A stretch of DNA of 45,106 nucleotides from Gammaproteobacteria bacterium (GTDB lineage Bacteria; Pseudomonadota; Gammaproteobacteria; GCA-001735895), in the NCBI GenBank assembly GCA_024763505.1, contig JANTFI010000008.1:1-45106 (forward strand). The letters are read 5' to 3'. Positions 1 through 9,438 of this stretch are shown here, piece after piece. Below the pieces are notes generated by a model that worked only from the letters and a program-made list of their open reading frames with translations, was not told the DNA's origin and made no database searches. How positions within the stretch are numbered: position 1 is the stretch's first letter; each line of letters starts with the position of its first letter. Made by a program: the position numbers and the translations under genes.

Positions 1-386
1 AGCCAGGCCTTGTAAGGAAAACTTTTGATGAACATTGGTATCATCAATGCAATCAACAGCAAAAAGGTGGTATCAACCCGCCATTTTTCTTCGTCCGGAT
101 AGAATCCGTAAAAGAATTGATCCAGACGATTATTGATAAAGACCCAGCAGGCTCCACCACTGGTACAACTGTCGCGACTGTCGCCCACCCAGTCAGACGA
201 GACAAAGATCCAGTCGATGGAAGGTACCGCCAACAGGTACACCACATACAGCGATAACAAGGTCATCACTGAATTACTGAAATTGGAAAACAGGTTGGTA
301 CGCAACCAGCCGATCAGGCCGACCGAAGTCGATGGCGGAGGCAGGCTCGGGTGATTACCCGGGGCATATTGAGATTCGGAACTCAT
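1..386 (-). CDS. aapM: General L-amino-acid ABC transporter permease AapM (5'-terminal part only)
   Basis: Inner-membrane permease of a type-1 ABC importer for polar amino acids (AapJQMP family). Only the first 128 or so codons are present; the gene runs off the left edge. The start ATG (386-384) lies 4 nt behind the aapQ stop, and its GGAG ribosome-binding site lies inside the end of aapQ, so the two are translationally close. The translation begins MSSESQYAPGNHPSLPPPS, then a hydrophobic segment (about residues 40-55), then a periplasmic stretch with DSCTSGGACWVF, as in AapM proteins, which carry a long N-terminal region before the permease domain. The ATPase gene aapP would be expected to the left. 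Confidence 0.85.
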   Translation of the reverse strand, partial: MSSESQYAPGNHPSLPPPSTSVGLIGWLRTNLFSNFSNSVMTLLSLYVVYLLAVPSIDWIFVSSDWVGDSRDSCTSGGACWVFINNRLDQFFYGFYPDEEKWRVDTTFLLLIALMIPMFIKSFPYKAW

Positions 387-390
387 GAAA

Positions 391-1581
391 TTATCTCTCC
401 ACGATTGCAATTTTTGCGTTATACCAATTCATGAACATCGATATCAGTAATGAAATAGCCAGATAAACACCCATGGTGATCAAAATGATCTCCACTGCCT
501 GGCCGGTCTGATTGAGTACAGTACCGGCAAAAACAGAGACCAGTTCGGGATAAGCGATCGCGGCCGCCAGAGACGAGTTTTTGGTCAGGTTCAAATATTG
601 ACTGGAAAGCGGTGGCACAATCACGCGCAATGCCTGCGGCAGGATCACCAGTCGCATAGTGATCGAAGGTTTGATACCGAGCGCATAGGCAGCCTCGGTT
701 TGCCCGTGGCTGACCGACTGGATTCCGGCGCGAACGATTTCGGCTATGAACGATGCGGTATAAATCGACAGTGCAAACCACAATGCCATAAATTCAGGGA
801 TGATCACCATGCCACCGACAAAGTTGAACCCTTTCAACTCCGGCACATCCCAACTGATCGGAAACCCGGTAATAATCAGCGCCAGCAGCGGCAGACCGAT
901 CAGGATGCCGATAGACACATACACGGTGTGAAACTGCTGGCCAGTCAATTCCTGGCGTTTATGCGCCCACTTGACCAGAAAGTAAACCGCGACGAACGCC
1001 AGTATTATGGCCCAGGTCACCAGAGAAAATCCTTCACCAAAAACCGGTGACGGCGTGTACAGACCGCGATTATTCAAAAACATCCCATCGAACAGGTTGA
1101 CACTTCCCCGCGGTGCAGGAAGCGCCCGCAAGACTGCGAAATACCAGAAAAAGATTTGCAGCAGTAACGGGATGTTACGGAAAATTTCGATATAAACACT
1201 GGCCAGCTTGGCAACCAGCCAGTTTTTCGAAAGTCGCGCGATGCCGATGATCACGCCGAGAATGGTCGCGGCTACAATCCCCATGAAAGAAAGGATCAGG
1301 GTATTGAGCAAACTAACCAGAAAGGCACGGCCGTAAGTGGACTCTTCCGAATATGGAATCAAGTGGGTAATAATGCCAAAGCCGGCGGTGGTTTCCAGAA
1401 AACCGAAACCCGAGGCGATGCCCTGTCTTTCCAGATTTTCGGTCGTGTTATTGAACAGATACCAGCCGGAATAGAATACAGCGATCAGCAAAATGGCTTG
1501 ATAAAAAACAGCCCTGATTTTGGGGTCATTCCAGAAAGACGCCCGGGCAGCGGGCGGAGCGATATGAGAATCTTTATTCAC
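391..1581 (-). CDS. aapQ: General L-amino-acid ABC transporter permease AapQ
   Basis: Second permease of the amino-acid importer, about 396 aa. I chose the GTG at 1581 because GGAG sits 9 nt upstream and the protein then starts VNKDSHIAPP; an in-frame ATG at 1644 adds 21 residues but has no ribosome-binding site that I see. The features are an N-terminal membrane helix (IRAVFYQAILLIAVFYSGWY), a cluster of hydrophobic segments, and near the C-terminus the EAA-type loop with EAAYALGIKPSITMRLVILPQALR, which docks on the ATPase. The length matches AapQ, which is longer than HisQ-type permeases. It follows aapJ after a 246-bp gap and abuts aapM. Confidence 0.9.
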   Translation of the reverse strand: MNKDSHIAPPAARASFWNDPKIRAVFYQAILLIAVFYSGWYLFNNTTENLERQGIASGFGFLETTAGFGIITHLIPYSEESTYGRAFLVSLLNTLILSFMGIVAATILGVIIGIARLSKNWLVAKLASVYIEIFRNIPLLLQIFFWYFAVLRALPAPRGSVNLFDGMFLNNRGLYTPSPVFGEGFSLVTWAIILAFVAVYFLVKWAHKRQELTGQQFHTVYVSIGILIGLPLLALIITGFPISWDVPELKGFNFVGGMVIIPEFMALWFALSIYTASFIAEIVRAGIQSVSHGQTEAAYALGIKPSITMRLVILPQALRVIVPPLSSQYLNLTKNSSLAAAIAYPELVSVFAGTVLNQTGQAVEIILITMGVYLAISLLISMFMNWYNAKIAIVER

Positions 1582-1779
1582 GGACAGGCTCTCCAGGACA
1601 AAACATGCTGCTGAAAAAAGTGGGCTTTGATAAAGTCTATGCAACAGTTGATGAGGATTGAAAAACTGTTACGGTATTTCTGCAGGCCTGTGAAATACAG
1701 CCTCGCCTACCGATCAAGACTTGATCAAAAACTTCTAATAATTCAGTCTGAAAAATATTAGGTGTTGATTCGTATCGGC

Positions 1780-1815
1780 AAAAACGCAAACGTCCTGCTC
1801 TGGGCAGGACGTTTG
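1780..1815 (-). terminator. Intrinsic terminator after aapJ
   Basis: An 11-bp perfect stem (1788-1798 with 1804-1814, 5-nt loop) is followed on the minus strand by TTTGCGTTTTT. It sits 13 bp behind the aapJ stop and before aapQ. It probably lets the binding protein be made in excess over the permeases by partial termination. Confidence 0.8.
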
Positions 1816-1827
1816 GTAAATACAGTT

Positions 1828-2841
1828 TTAACGAATCGGCGGCGCGTATTGCAGACCACCTTCACTCCACAAGGCGTTTTTACCGCGCTTGATATTGAGC
1901 GGTGCAACCGACAGGTTACGGGCGAAAGATTCACCGTAGTTGCCGACGTTTTTCACAATATCGCCACACCAGGAGTTACTGACACCCAGGTTTTTGCCGA
2001 AGTTACCTTCCTTGCCGAGCAAACGCTTGACACCCGGATTGCTGGAAGACATTTTCGAGGCAACATTCTTGCTGCTAATACCCATTTCTTCCGCATCAAC
2101 CATGCAGAACAGAGACCATTTCACCAGATTGAACCACTGGTCATCACCCTGGCGGACAACCGGACCTAGCGGCTCTTTGGAAATTACGTCAGGTAATACG
2201 ATGTGCGCAGATGGATCTTTCAGCTTGATACGTTGGGCGTACAGGCCGGATTGATCCGTGGTGTATACGTCACAACGGCCAGCATCGTAAGCGGCGACAA
2301 CTTCGTCGGCCTTTTCAAAAGCGACCAGTTTGTAGTCCATGCCGTTGCTACGGAAGTAATCAGACACGTTTAACTCGGTGGTAGTACCGGAGTTGGTACA
2401 AACCGCAGCACCGCTCAATTCACTGGCTTTCTTGACGCCAAGATCCTTACGCACCATGAAACCCTGGCCGTCATAATAGTTGACGCCGGTAAAGTTCAGG
2501 CCCAGCGCAGTATCACGCGTCGCAGTCCAGGTTGTGTTGCGAGACAGAACATCAATCTCGCCGGACTGCAGTGCGGTGAAACGCTCTTTGGCAGAAAGCG
2601 GAGTGTATTTAACCTGATTCGCGTTCCCGAAGATCGCAGAGGAAACTGCGCGGCAGACATCAACGTCAACACCACTCCAGTTACCTTTGTCATCAAAGTT
2701 TGAAAACCCGGGCAACCCCTGGGAAACGCCACATTGGAGAAAGCCCTTAGCTTTGACATCGTCAAGAGTCGCTGCATTGGCTTGACCAGCGGCCAGCACA
2801 AGGGCAGAAGTCAACATTACCGTTGATGTGAATTTTTTCAT
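1828..2841 (-). CDS. aapJ: General L-amino-acid ABC transporter substrate-binding protein AapJ
   Basis: Periplasmic solute-binding protein (SBP_bac_3 family), 337 aa. The signal peptide MKKFTSTVMLTSALVLAAGQANA is cleaved after ANA. The mature protein has VDVDVCRAVSSAIFG, FTALQSGEIDVLSRN and the ligand-loop region GVNYYDGQGFMVRK typical of AapJ/BztA, and two conserved cysteines in the central part that may form a disulfide. A good ribosome-binding site (GAGGGGA) precedes the ATG. First gene of aapJ-Q-M; divergent from a FAD amino-acid or amine oxidase gene. Confidence 0.92.
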   Translation of the reverse strand: MKKFTSTVMLTSALVLAAGQANAATLDDVKAKGFLQCGVSQGLPGFSNFDDKGNWSGVDVDVCRAVSSAIFGNANQVKYTPLSAKERFTALQSGEIDVLSRNTTWTATRDTALGLNFTGVNYYDGQGFMVRKDLGVKKASELSGAAVCTNSGTTTELNVSDYFRSNGMDYKLVAFEKADEVVAAYDAGRCDVYTTDQSGLYAQRIKLKDPSAHIVLPDVISKEPLGPVVRQGDDQWFNLVKWSLFCMVDAEEMGISSKNVASKMSSSNPGVKRLLGKEGNFGKNLGVSNSWCGDIVKNVGNYGESFARNLSVAPLNIKRGKNALWSEGGLQYAPPIR

Positions 2842-3136
2842 GAATATCCCCTCAGATATCTAACAATTATGAAAGCAATAGTTCTGATTAACTACTGAGC
2901 GGGCAAATGTACCACCCTGTTCGGGGTTTGCAAGGCTAAATTCGGAGCAGCCAGAGTAAAATTCGGCAATCCATATTGAACCTCACCCTATATTCATCCC
3001 GCTTATACTCATATTTTTTGACATGCACCAAAAAGGCTCATTTGCGGCCGTCATTAGCGCCGGTAACATAATTTTCTGACGGCATCGGCAAACAGATTTA
3101 TAGTGGCGCCAACTCAATCAGAGTACGTCAGGTCCA
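2842..3136. promoter_or_regulatory. Divergent intergenic region, with a sigma70-like promoter for the FAD oxidase
   Basis: This 295-bp gap holds the promoters of aapJ (minus) and the FAD oxidoreductase (plus). For the plus gene I see CTGACG (3076-3081), a 17-bp spacer and TATAGT (3099-3104), with the ATG 33 bp downstream. For aapJ only a weak CATAAT box close to the start is visible and no clear -35. I saw no small ORF or riboswitch-like fold. Confidence 0.45.
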
Positions 3137-4447
3137 ATGAAAACCTACTCGAACATCAACGACCCCCAATGCGGCTGGAGCCGGATTTCCATGCCGACCC
3201 CGTTGCGCGAACCCGGTGCTGTTCCAGACAGCGCCGACTGGGTGATCATCGGCGCCGGCTTCACCGGCATTTCCGCAGCTTACCGTCTCGCTGCGCTCAG
3301 GCCACAGGATTCGATCGTCTTGCTCGATGCCGAAAAAGCCGGACACGGTGCCAGTGCCCGAAATTCCGGTTTTATCGTCGATGTCACGCTCAATGACGGC
3401 GCAACCAGTCTGGCAGACGAACAGGCACAACTGGCCAAGACCCGCCTCAATCGCAAGGGGATGTCGATCCTGAAACAGCGCGTCGAAAAATTTGGCATCG
3501 ATTGTGACTGGGATGAAGCCGGAAAATTCCACTGTGCGGCCGACCCGCGCCACGTGCCCAAATTACACCGCTTTGCACAATTTCTGCAGCGCCATGAACT
3601 GCCTTTTCAACAACTGGAGCGTGACGCCCTGAGCCAGCGCCTGGGCACCGAATATTATCTACAGGCCGTGCACACCGCCGGCAGCGTACTGGTTAATCCG
3701 GCCGCGCTGGTCAACGGATTGTTGCTGCATTTGCCAGACAATGTCCAGCTATGTGAACACACGGCGGTACTCGATTATCGAAGTGGCCCGCCCATATCCT
3801 TGCAAACCAGCCGCGGCGAGATCCGGGCCGGCAAGGTGATCGTCGCGGTCAACGCCCTGATGCCACGACTCGGGCTGAAAACTTCCCGGGTATTCCCGCT
3901 GGTCCTCACCGCCAGCCTGACCCGCCCACTCAGTGAAGATGAATACTCCGCTATCGGGCGACCGGCTCCGTGGGGCGTACTATCGGCCAGCTCGATGGGG
4001 GCGACTGTCCGGCTGACGCGAGATCGACGCATTATGGTGCGCAACACAGTGGAATGGCGACCAGAACTGACGATGCCGGATGCCACTCTGCAACAACGTC
4101 GCAAACGCCATTTGCAGGGCTTGCGCCGACGCTTTCCAACACTCGACCGGCTCGAATTCGAACACAGCTGGTCGGGAACCGTCTGCATCAGTCGCAACTC
4201 GAAACCGGTTTTTGAAAAAGCACAGGACAATCTCTATCTGGCCGGATGCTACAACGCCGGAGGCATCGCCATGGGCACTCTGTTTGGCGAATTGATCGCC
4301 GACTATGCCTGCGACAGACAAAGCGAAACGCTTGCACAAGTGTTGCAACAGGAAAAACCGACCCGGCTGCCGCCGCGCCCGCTGTTTACCCTCGGACTGA
4401 AAACCCGGCTCGCCTTCAACCGGTTTCAGGGTCGCAAGGAAGCTTGA
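3137..4447 (+). CDS. FAD-dependent amino-acid/amine oxidoreductase (DAO family, PuuB/OrdL-like)
   Basis: Flavoprotein of the D-amino-acid oxidase fold, 436 aa, expected to oxidise an amine or amino acid to the imine or aldehyde in the cytoplasm. The dinucleotide-binding GAGFTG lies at residues 39-44, preceded by VII and followed by the beta2 acidic end LLDAEKAG. GASARNSGF (70-79) is typical of the gamma-glutamylputrescine oxidase/sarcosine oxidase branch. The C-terminal flavin segment is GCYNAGGIAMGTLFGELIAD. It is divergent from the aap importer, so it may act on an imported amino acid, but that is inference; the exact substrate cannot be read from the sequence. Its stop lies 3 bp from the stop of the convergent EamA gene. 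Confidence 0.85.
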   Translation: MKTYSNINDPQCGWSRISMPTPLREPGAVPDSADWVIIGAGFTGISAAYRLAALRPQDSIVLLDAEKAGHGASARNSGFIVDVTLNDGATSLADEQAQLAKTRLNRKGMSILKQRVEKFGIDCDWDEAGKFHCAADPRHVPKLHRFAQFLQRHELPFQQLERDALSQRLGTEYYLQAVHTAGSVLVNPAALVNGLLLHLPDNVQLCEHTAVLDYRSGPPISLQTSRGEIRAGKVIVAVNALMPRLGLKTSRVFPLVLTASLTRPLSEDEYSAIGRPAPWGVLSASSMGATVRLTRDRRIMVRNTVEWRPELTMPDATLQQRRKRHLQGLRRRFPTLDRLEFEHSWSGTVCISRNSKPVFEKAQDNLYLAGCYNAGGIAMGTLFGELIADYACDRQSETLAQVLQQEKPTRLPPRPLFTLGLKTRLAFNRFQGRKEA

Positions 4448-4450
4448 ACA

Positions 4451-5344
4451 TCAACTGACAAAGATCAGTGTGGTTCCGATCGTGACCAGTAAAGCGCCAG
4501 CCCAGGCACCTGCTGCCGGCGCTTCACCGGTGCGCAGCCAGATCAATGGCAACACCAGAATCGGCGAAGTCGCCGACAAGGTCGAGACGATACCCGTCTG
4601 ACCACCCACCAGCGCGAAGATAAACAATGTCATGCCAACCCCCATACCGACAAACCCCGCCAGCACCACCGCCAGCGCGATACGCGGAGTAAACGGAGCC
4701 AGTTGCTTGAACTGGCGAAACGGCAATTGCATCAACAGTGACAGCGCCAGTGCCGCTACCCCGATCCGCACCGCCGAAGCGGCTACCGGATCAAGCCCGG
4801 TTTGCATGATCGGCCGCATAATCAGCGTACCGACCGCTTGTGCCAAAGCAGTCAACACCCCCAGCGACACCCCCAGCCACAGTGGGCCGCTGATTTTTTC
4901 CCAATGATGCCGATGAGTCGAGCGATGACCGTAGGCAATCGCCAGCACGACCCCGCCGATGACCAGAACAATCCCCAACAAGGAAAGCAGCGACATCACT
5001 TCGCCCAGCCAAAGCCAGCCGAGCAGAGTCGCGATGGGCGCATTCATCGAAAACATGATCGCGGTACGACGGGGGCCGAGCCGGTTCAGCGTCAGAAAAA
5101 GTGCCGTATCACCGATGAAGATACCGATAATGCCCGACCAGATCATCGGCGCCCAATGCTCGGGCGCGATCGTTGACCAACTGTCATCCAGCGTCACAAA
5201 CGCAGCCAGCATGACAAACACCACGCTCATACGCGCCCGGTTATAGCCGATCGCTCCGAGGTGCTTGGCAGGCGCTACCGAAATCAGTCCGCCCACAGCC
5301 CAGCAGGCGGCAGCACCCAGCGCGGCCGCTTCATGAATCAGCAT
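4451..5344 (-). CDS. EamA/DMT-family membrane transporter
   Basis: Inner-membrane drug/metabolite-transporter superfamily protein, 297 aa, with two EamA repeats and about ten hydrophobic helices. Repeat 1 includes GIIGIFIGDTALFLTLNRLGPRR followed by the conserved SMNAPIATLLGWLWLGE. Repeat 2 includes GMTLFIFALVGGQTGIVSTLSATSPILVLPLIWL. Such proteins usually export metabolites or amino acids; the substrate is unknown here. It is convergent with the FAD oxidase, with almost no gap. Confidence 0.85.
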   Translation of the reverse strand: MLIHEAAALGAAACWAVGGLISVAPAKHLGAIGYNRARMSVVFVMLAAFVTLDDSWSTIAPEHWAPMIWSGIIGIFIGDTALFLTLNRLGPRRTAIMFSMNAPIATLLGWLWLGEVMSLLSLLGIVLVIGGVVLAIAYGHRSTHRHHWEKISGPLWLGVSLGVLTALAQAVGTLIMRPIMQTGLDPVAASAVRIGVAALALSLLMQLPFRQFKQLAPFTPRIALAVVLAGFVGMGVGMTLFIFALVGGQTGIVSTLSATSPILVLPLIWLRTGEAPAAGAWAGALLVTIGTTLIFVS

Positions 5345-5517
5345 AAGATTTGCTGCATCTTTGCAAGGGGTTCAGACATACTCGGTTTCCACAAAAAGAC
5401 AGCGCGGCATCTTCTCATTACCCAACTTCACCGGCAACCGCTGCATCCCCGTCGTGTTTAAATAAATCACACGATCATGTACAATACCTGACAACTTTAC
5501 TAGGTTATTAAATTCAC

Positions 5518-5760
5518 ATGGCATTTTATTACATATACAAGGTTACCCAGATCCCCGGCAGCATGATTAAACAGTTGGAAAAGGTCGAGCAGCATGAAAA
5601 ATACAAGGACGCGAAGACACAGGTACGCGGCCTGCGCGAAAACCAGCCTGCCGACGAATATTCGATGTATCGCATTATGTTTGCCGAAAACGAACTGGAA
5701 GCCGAAGAAAAGCTGCAGGAAAAGCGCGAAGAACAAATCATTCAGGAGTGGGAAAAATAA
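5518..5760 (+). CDS. Small conserved hypothetical protein
   Basis: An 80-aa soluble, highly charged protein that I recall only as a conserved hypothetical type in sulfur-oxidising proteobacteria. It starts with an aromatic strand (MAFYYIYKVTQ). The middle has KDAKTQVRGLRENQPADE, followed by YRIMFAENELEAEEKL and a Glu/Lys-rich C-terminal helix, probably a coiled coil. A possible -10 TACAAT (5480-5485) lies upstream with only a weak -35. The next gene starts 12 nt after its stop, so the two are probably one operon. I do not recognise a function. Confidence 0.65.
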   Translation: MAFYYIYKVTQIPGSMIKQLEKVEQHEKYKDAKTQVRGLRENQPADEYSMYRIMFAENELEAEEKLQEKREEQIIQEWEK

Positions 5761-5772
5761 CCCCCGACCGCA

Positions 5773-6240
5773 ATGGACGAAAACGAATATCGCCACGCCT
5801 ACAACAGCATAAATGATCAGCGCTGCGTTTTCGAGAAATCGATACTGACGCTGAATTGCCATTGTCGCCATCATGAAAAATTCAATCTGGCCGAACGCGA
5901 AGGCGTGCGCTGCAAACAGTCATCGGCGCATCAGCGCTGCAAGAACTTTCTCGACAACAGTCGAGCCAAAGCCCGCTTCGCATTACAACTGACCAACATC
6001 GTCGGCAACCTGCTGCCTCACAGCAAAGAGATACAGGTACAAAAAGGCGCTTTGCTTGGATTACAGCCGGACTTGCCCAATCAACCCGACACCCCCATTG
6101 ACGATATTTACGCGCTGATCGAAATTGCGCTGCAGCAAAGCGATGGTGATCTGCAGCAATTCGACTACCAGCCAATCATCGCATCGATTTCGCATCACCC
6201 GGTGCGGCAACGCTTGCGCCGCAAGAAAAGCAAGCGCTAG
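5773..6240 (+). CDS. Conserved hypothetical protein with a cysteine-rich N-terminus
   Basis: A 155-aa protein of unknown function. Five cysteines cluster at positions 18, 29, 31, 47 and 56, with His at 30, 33 and 34, which could bind Zn or an iron-sulfur cluster. The middle is an amphipathic helix (ARFALQLTNIVGNLL) and the tail is basic (RQRLRRKKSKR). There is no signal peptide or membrane segment. It is in tandem with the 80-aa gene upstream (12-nt gap) and 127 bp before ilvD. The metal site is inference from cysteine spacing. Confidence 0.65.
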   Translation: MDENEYRHAYNSINDQRCVFEKSILTLNCHCRHHEKFNLAEREGVRCKQSSAHQRCKNFLDNSRAKARFALQLTNIVGNLLPHSKEIQVQKGALLGLQPDLPNQPDTPIDDIYALIEIALQQSDGDLQQFDYQPIIASISHHPVRQRLRRKKSKR

Positions 6241-6367
6241 CCCGGTTGCGCGGACAGGGGCCGCGAAACTTTGCACAGACGAACCCTAAGTTGCTATTGC
6301 CGCTTGCAACTGAACCGCGCATTGCTTAGTCTTCTCCCCCGATCTTTTCAACCCGAAAACCAGACCT

Positions 6368-8101
6368 ATGCCTGCGAAAAAATCCCCGGCCAAAAAAGCC
6401 GCGAGCACAGCCCGTAAACCCAACAACCCGCGCCAGTTTTCATCACAGGTCGTCGATGGTGTCGAGCGCGCACCGAGCCGCTCGATGCTGCGCGCCGTCG
6501 GCTTTGAAGATGCCGACTTCAAGAAGCCTCAAGTCGGCATCGCCTCGACCTGGAGCATGGTTACCCCGTGCAACATGCACATCGACAAACTGGCCGATGA
6601 CGCCGCACGTGGAACCAACGCGGCCAACGGAAAGGCCGTTGTGTTCAACACAATCACCATTTCAGACGGCATCTCGATGGGCACCGAAGGGATGAAGTAC
6701 TCGCTGGTATCGCGTGAAGTCATCGCCGATTCGATTGAAACCGTGGCGGCCTGTGAAGGCTTTGATGCGATCGTCGCGATCGGCGGTTGCGACAAAAATA
6801 TGCCCGGCTGCCTGATCGGTCTGGCACGCCTCAATCGCCCTTCGGTTTTTGTCTATGGCGGCACCATCATGCCCGGCTGTCATGACAACAAACCGACCGA
6901 TATTGTTTCTGTTTTCGAAGCGGTCGGCGCGCATGCACAAAAGAAAATCAACAAGAAAGAATTGATCGAAATCGAAAAGACCGCCATTCCCGGCCCCGGC
7001 TCCTGCGGCGGTATGTACACCGCCAACACCATGGCCAGTGCGATCGAGGCCATGGGTATGAGCCTGCCCGGCAGTTCGGCTCAGGCAGCGATTTCCCGCG
7101 ATAAAACCAAAGACTGCGAAGAAGCCGGACAAGCCGTCGTCAAGTTACTGAAAAAAGGCATCCGACCGAAAGACATCATGACCAAAAAAGCATTCGAAAA
7201 TGCCATCACCATGATCATTGCGCTGGGCGGCTCCACCAATGCCGTGCTGCACATGCTGGCGATGGCATCCTCGATTGGCGTCAAGCTCAAGCTCGATGAC
7301 TTCACCCGCATCGGAAAAAAGGTGCCAGTGCTGGCCGACCTGCGTCCGAGTGGCAAGGCAATGATGTCGGAACTGATTGAAATCGGTGGCATTCAACCAC
7401 TAATGAAAATGCTGCTCGACGCCGGCATGCTGCACGGCGACTGCCTCACCGTTACCGGCAAAACGCTGGCGCAAAATCTGCAAAAGGTAAAGCCTTACCC
7501 CAAGAGTCAGGACATCGTGCACGCCCTCAACAATCCGATCAAGAAAGACAGCCATCTGGTCATCCTCAAGGGCAACCTGGCGCCGGACGGTTCAGTTGCC
7601 AAAATCTCCGGCAAGGAAGGGTTGAAATTTACCGGCCGCGCGCGCGTCTTTGCTTCCGAAGAACAGGCGCTGAAAAAGATACTCGACGGCACGGTCAAGA
7701 AAGGCGATGTCATCGTCGTTCGTTATGAAGGCCCGGTTGGCGGCCCCGGCATGCGCGAAATGCTGAGCCCGACCGCTGCCATTATGGGCAAGGGACTGGG
7801 CAAGGATGTGGCTTTCTTAACCGATGGCCGATTCTCTGGTGGCTCGCACGGATTCGTGGTCGGGCATGTCACTCCGGAAGCTGCTGTCGGCGGGCCGATT
7901 GGTCTGCTTAAAAATGGCGACGAAATCACCATCGATGCACAGAAGCGCGAAATCAACGTCAAGGTTTCGGCCGCAGAAATGGAAAAACGGCGCAAGGCGT
8001 GGAAAGCACCAAAGCCAAAATACAAGCGTGGCGTGCTGGCTAAATATGCTCGTCTGGTCAGCTCGGCCTCGCTCGGTGCAGTCACCGATTTGCCGGATTA
8101 A
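6368..8101 (+). CDS. ilvD: Dihydroxy-acid dehydratase IlvD
   Basis: Dehydrates 2,3-dihydroxy-isovalerate and 2,3-dihydroxy-3-methylvalerate in Val, Leu and Ile synthesis (cytoplasm), 577 aa. Cluster-ligand cysteines are visible at C68 (TPCNMH), C141 ([10 protein letters not shown]) and C213 ([12 protein letters not shown]). The set and length resemble the [2Fe-2S] type found in mycobacteria and many proteobacteria rather than the longer E. coli type. The [21 protein letters not shown] segment is near the C-terminus. The N-terminus carries an unusual Lys/Ala/Pro-rich tail ([18 protein letters not shown]) before the conserved core. The next in-frame Met is residue 40, inside conserved sequence, so the tail is probably translated. 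Confidence 0.96.
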   Translation: MPAKKSPAKKAASTARKPNNPRQFSSQVVDGVERAPSRSMLRAVGFEDADFKKPQVGIASTWSMVTPCNMHIDKLADDAARGTNAANGKAVVFNTITISDGISMGTEGMKYSLVSREVIADSIETVAACEGFDAIVAIGGCDKNMPGCLIGLARLNRPSVFVYGGTIMPGCHDNKPTDIVSVFEAVGAHAQKKINKKELIEIEKTAIPGPGSCGGMYTANTMASAIEAMGMSLPGSSAQAAISRDKTKDCEEAGQAVVKLLKKGIRPKDIMTKKAFENAITMIIALGGSTNAVLHMLAMASSIGVKLKLDDFTRIGKKVPVLADLRPSGKAMMSELIEIGGIQPLMKMLLDAGMLHGDCLTVTGKTLAQNLQKVKPYPKSQDIVHALNNPIKKDSHLVILKGNLAPDGSVAKISGKEGLKFTGRARVFASEEQALKKILDGTVKKGDVIVVRYEGPVGGPGMREMLSPTAAIMGKGLGKDVAFLTDGRFSGGSHGFVVGHVTPEAAVGGPIGLLKNGDEITIDAQKREINVKVSAAEMEKRRKAWKAPKPKYKRGVLAKYARLVSSASLGAVTDLPD

Positions 8102-8289
8102 TATCCACTCACCAGTTGCCGACAGGGAAGTCAGGGTGGAAGCGGCGGATCGCCCGATTTTTTCAAGTTCTGTTTTGCCCGTGCTGTCTGGCCGGCCCAT
8201 AAAATAATAGCCCAAACAAATGCCCGCGACCCGGAACCCGAACTCTGTGAATCATGACGCTATTCCCTGCGTAGAAATTGGTTAAAGCG

Positions 8290-9438
8290 ATGACTCGAAA
8301 TACTCCCCGACTGATCGAAATGATGACCCGGTTGATTGGCACCCCCTCGATCAGTTGCGTGCGTGATGAACTCGACATGAGCAATGAACCGGTCATCGAT
8401 CACCTCGCCAACTGGCTCGACAGCGCCGGTTTTAGCACACGCAAACAAGCGGTCAGCCGCGGTAAATTCAATTTGATAGCAACGCTCGGCAAAGGCTCGG
8501 AAGGACTGGTCTTGTCCGGCCACACCGACACCGTTCCCTGTGACGAAGCACTGTGGCAGTCTGACCCCTTTCAATTGACCGAGCGCGACGGCCGCTTTTA
8601 CGGCCTCGGCAGTTGCGACATGAAAAGCTTTCTGGCGATGGCACTACACGCCAGTCAGGATTTTGATTTCAGCAAGGCTCGCCACCCGCTGACCCTGGTT
8701 GCCACCGCAGATGAAGAAACCACCATGAATGGCGCCCGCTTGCTGGCCGAGAATGATCAACCGCTCGGGCGTTATTGCGTGATCGGCGAACCCACCAGTC
8801 TGACCCCGATTCGCGAGCACAAGGGCATTATCATGGAGTTGATCCGTTTTCGCGGGCAATCCGGTCACTCCAGCAATCCGGCGCTCGGCAATTCGGCGCT
8901 GGAAGCCATGCATGAATTTATTCATCAATTACTGGATTATCGAGCGCAATTGCAACAGCAGTTCCGTAATGAAGCCTTTGCCGTGGCACAACCGACGCTG
9001 AATCTGGGACATATCCACGGGGGCGATAACCCGAATCGAATCTGCGGAGAATGCGAATTGCATATCGACCTGCGTTTTTTACCGGGCATGCAAATCGAAG
9101 AGCTGCGCGACGGCATTCGCAATCTTGCCAGACAGGTCGCTGCCAGGCGGGGACTGCAAGTGGAATTCAACGCCCTGCTCAATGGAGTTCCGGCGATGCA
9201 TACTCGCAGTGATAGTGACATCAATGAATTTCTGCAGGAAGTGACCCAGCGGCAGAGCCAGTCCGTTGCCTTTGGCACTGAGGCCCCTTTTTATAACCAG
9301 ATGGGAACCGAGACCATCGTCATCGGTCCCGGCTCGATCGATCAGGCGCATCAGCCCGATGAGTTTCTGCCTGCCAGCCAGATCGAGCCCACCATTTCTC
9401 TACTCAAAAACCTGATTCAACGTTACTGCTTTAGATGA
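8290..9438 (+). CDS. argE: Acetylornithine deacetylase ArgE
   Basis: M20-family zinc hydrolase that releases ornithine from N2-acetylornithine in arginine synthesis, 382 aa from the ATG at 8290 (a TTG 12 nt upstream is in frame but less likely). Metal ligands are seen in LSGHTDTVP, RFYGLGSCDMKSF and ADEETTMNGA; IGEPTSL and the dimerisation-domain GQSGHSSNP follow. TEAPFYNQMGTETIVIGPGSIDQAHQPDE marks the C-terminal catalytic His region. Its TGA overlaps the ATG of pdxB (ATGA), which indicates translational coupling. The 188-bp gap from ilvD shows no clear promoter. Confidence 0.93.
   Translation: MTRNTPRLIEMMTRLIGTPSISCVRDELDMSNEPVIDHLANWLDSAGFSTRKQAVSRGKFNLIATLGKGSEGLVLSGHTDTVPCDEALWQSDPFQLTERDGRFYGLGSCDMKSFLAMALHASQDFDFSKARHPLTLVATADEETTMNGARLLAENDQPLGRYCVIGEPTSLTPIREHKGIIMELIRFRGQSGHSSNPALGNSALEAMHEFIHQLLDYRAQLQQQFRNEAFAVAQPTLNLGHIHGGDNPNRICGECELHIDLRFLPGMQIEELRDGIRNLARQVAARRGLQVEFNALLNGVPAMHTRSDSDINEFLQEVTQRQSQSVAFGTEAPFYNQMGTETIVIGPGSIDQAHQPDEFLPASQIEPTISLLKNLIQRYCFR

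Noticed and set aside
3128-3561. Minus-strand frames opposite the FAD oxidase start.
   Set aside because: They overlap the conserved GAGFTG region on the plus strand and show no family features.
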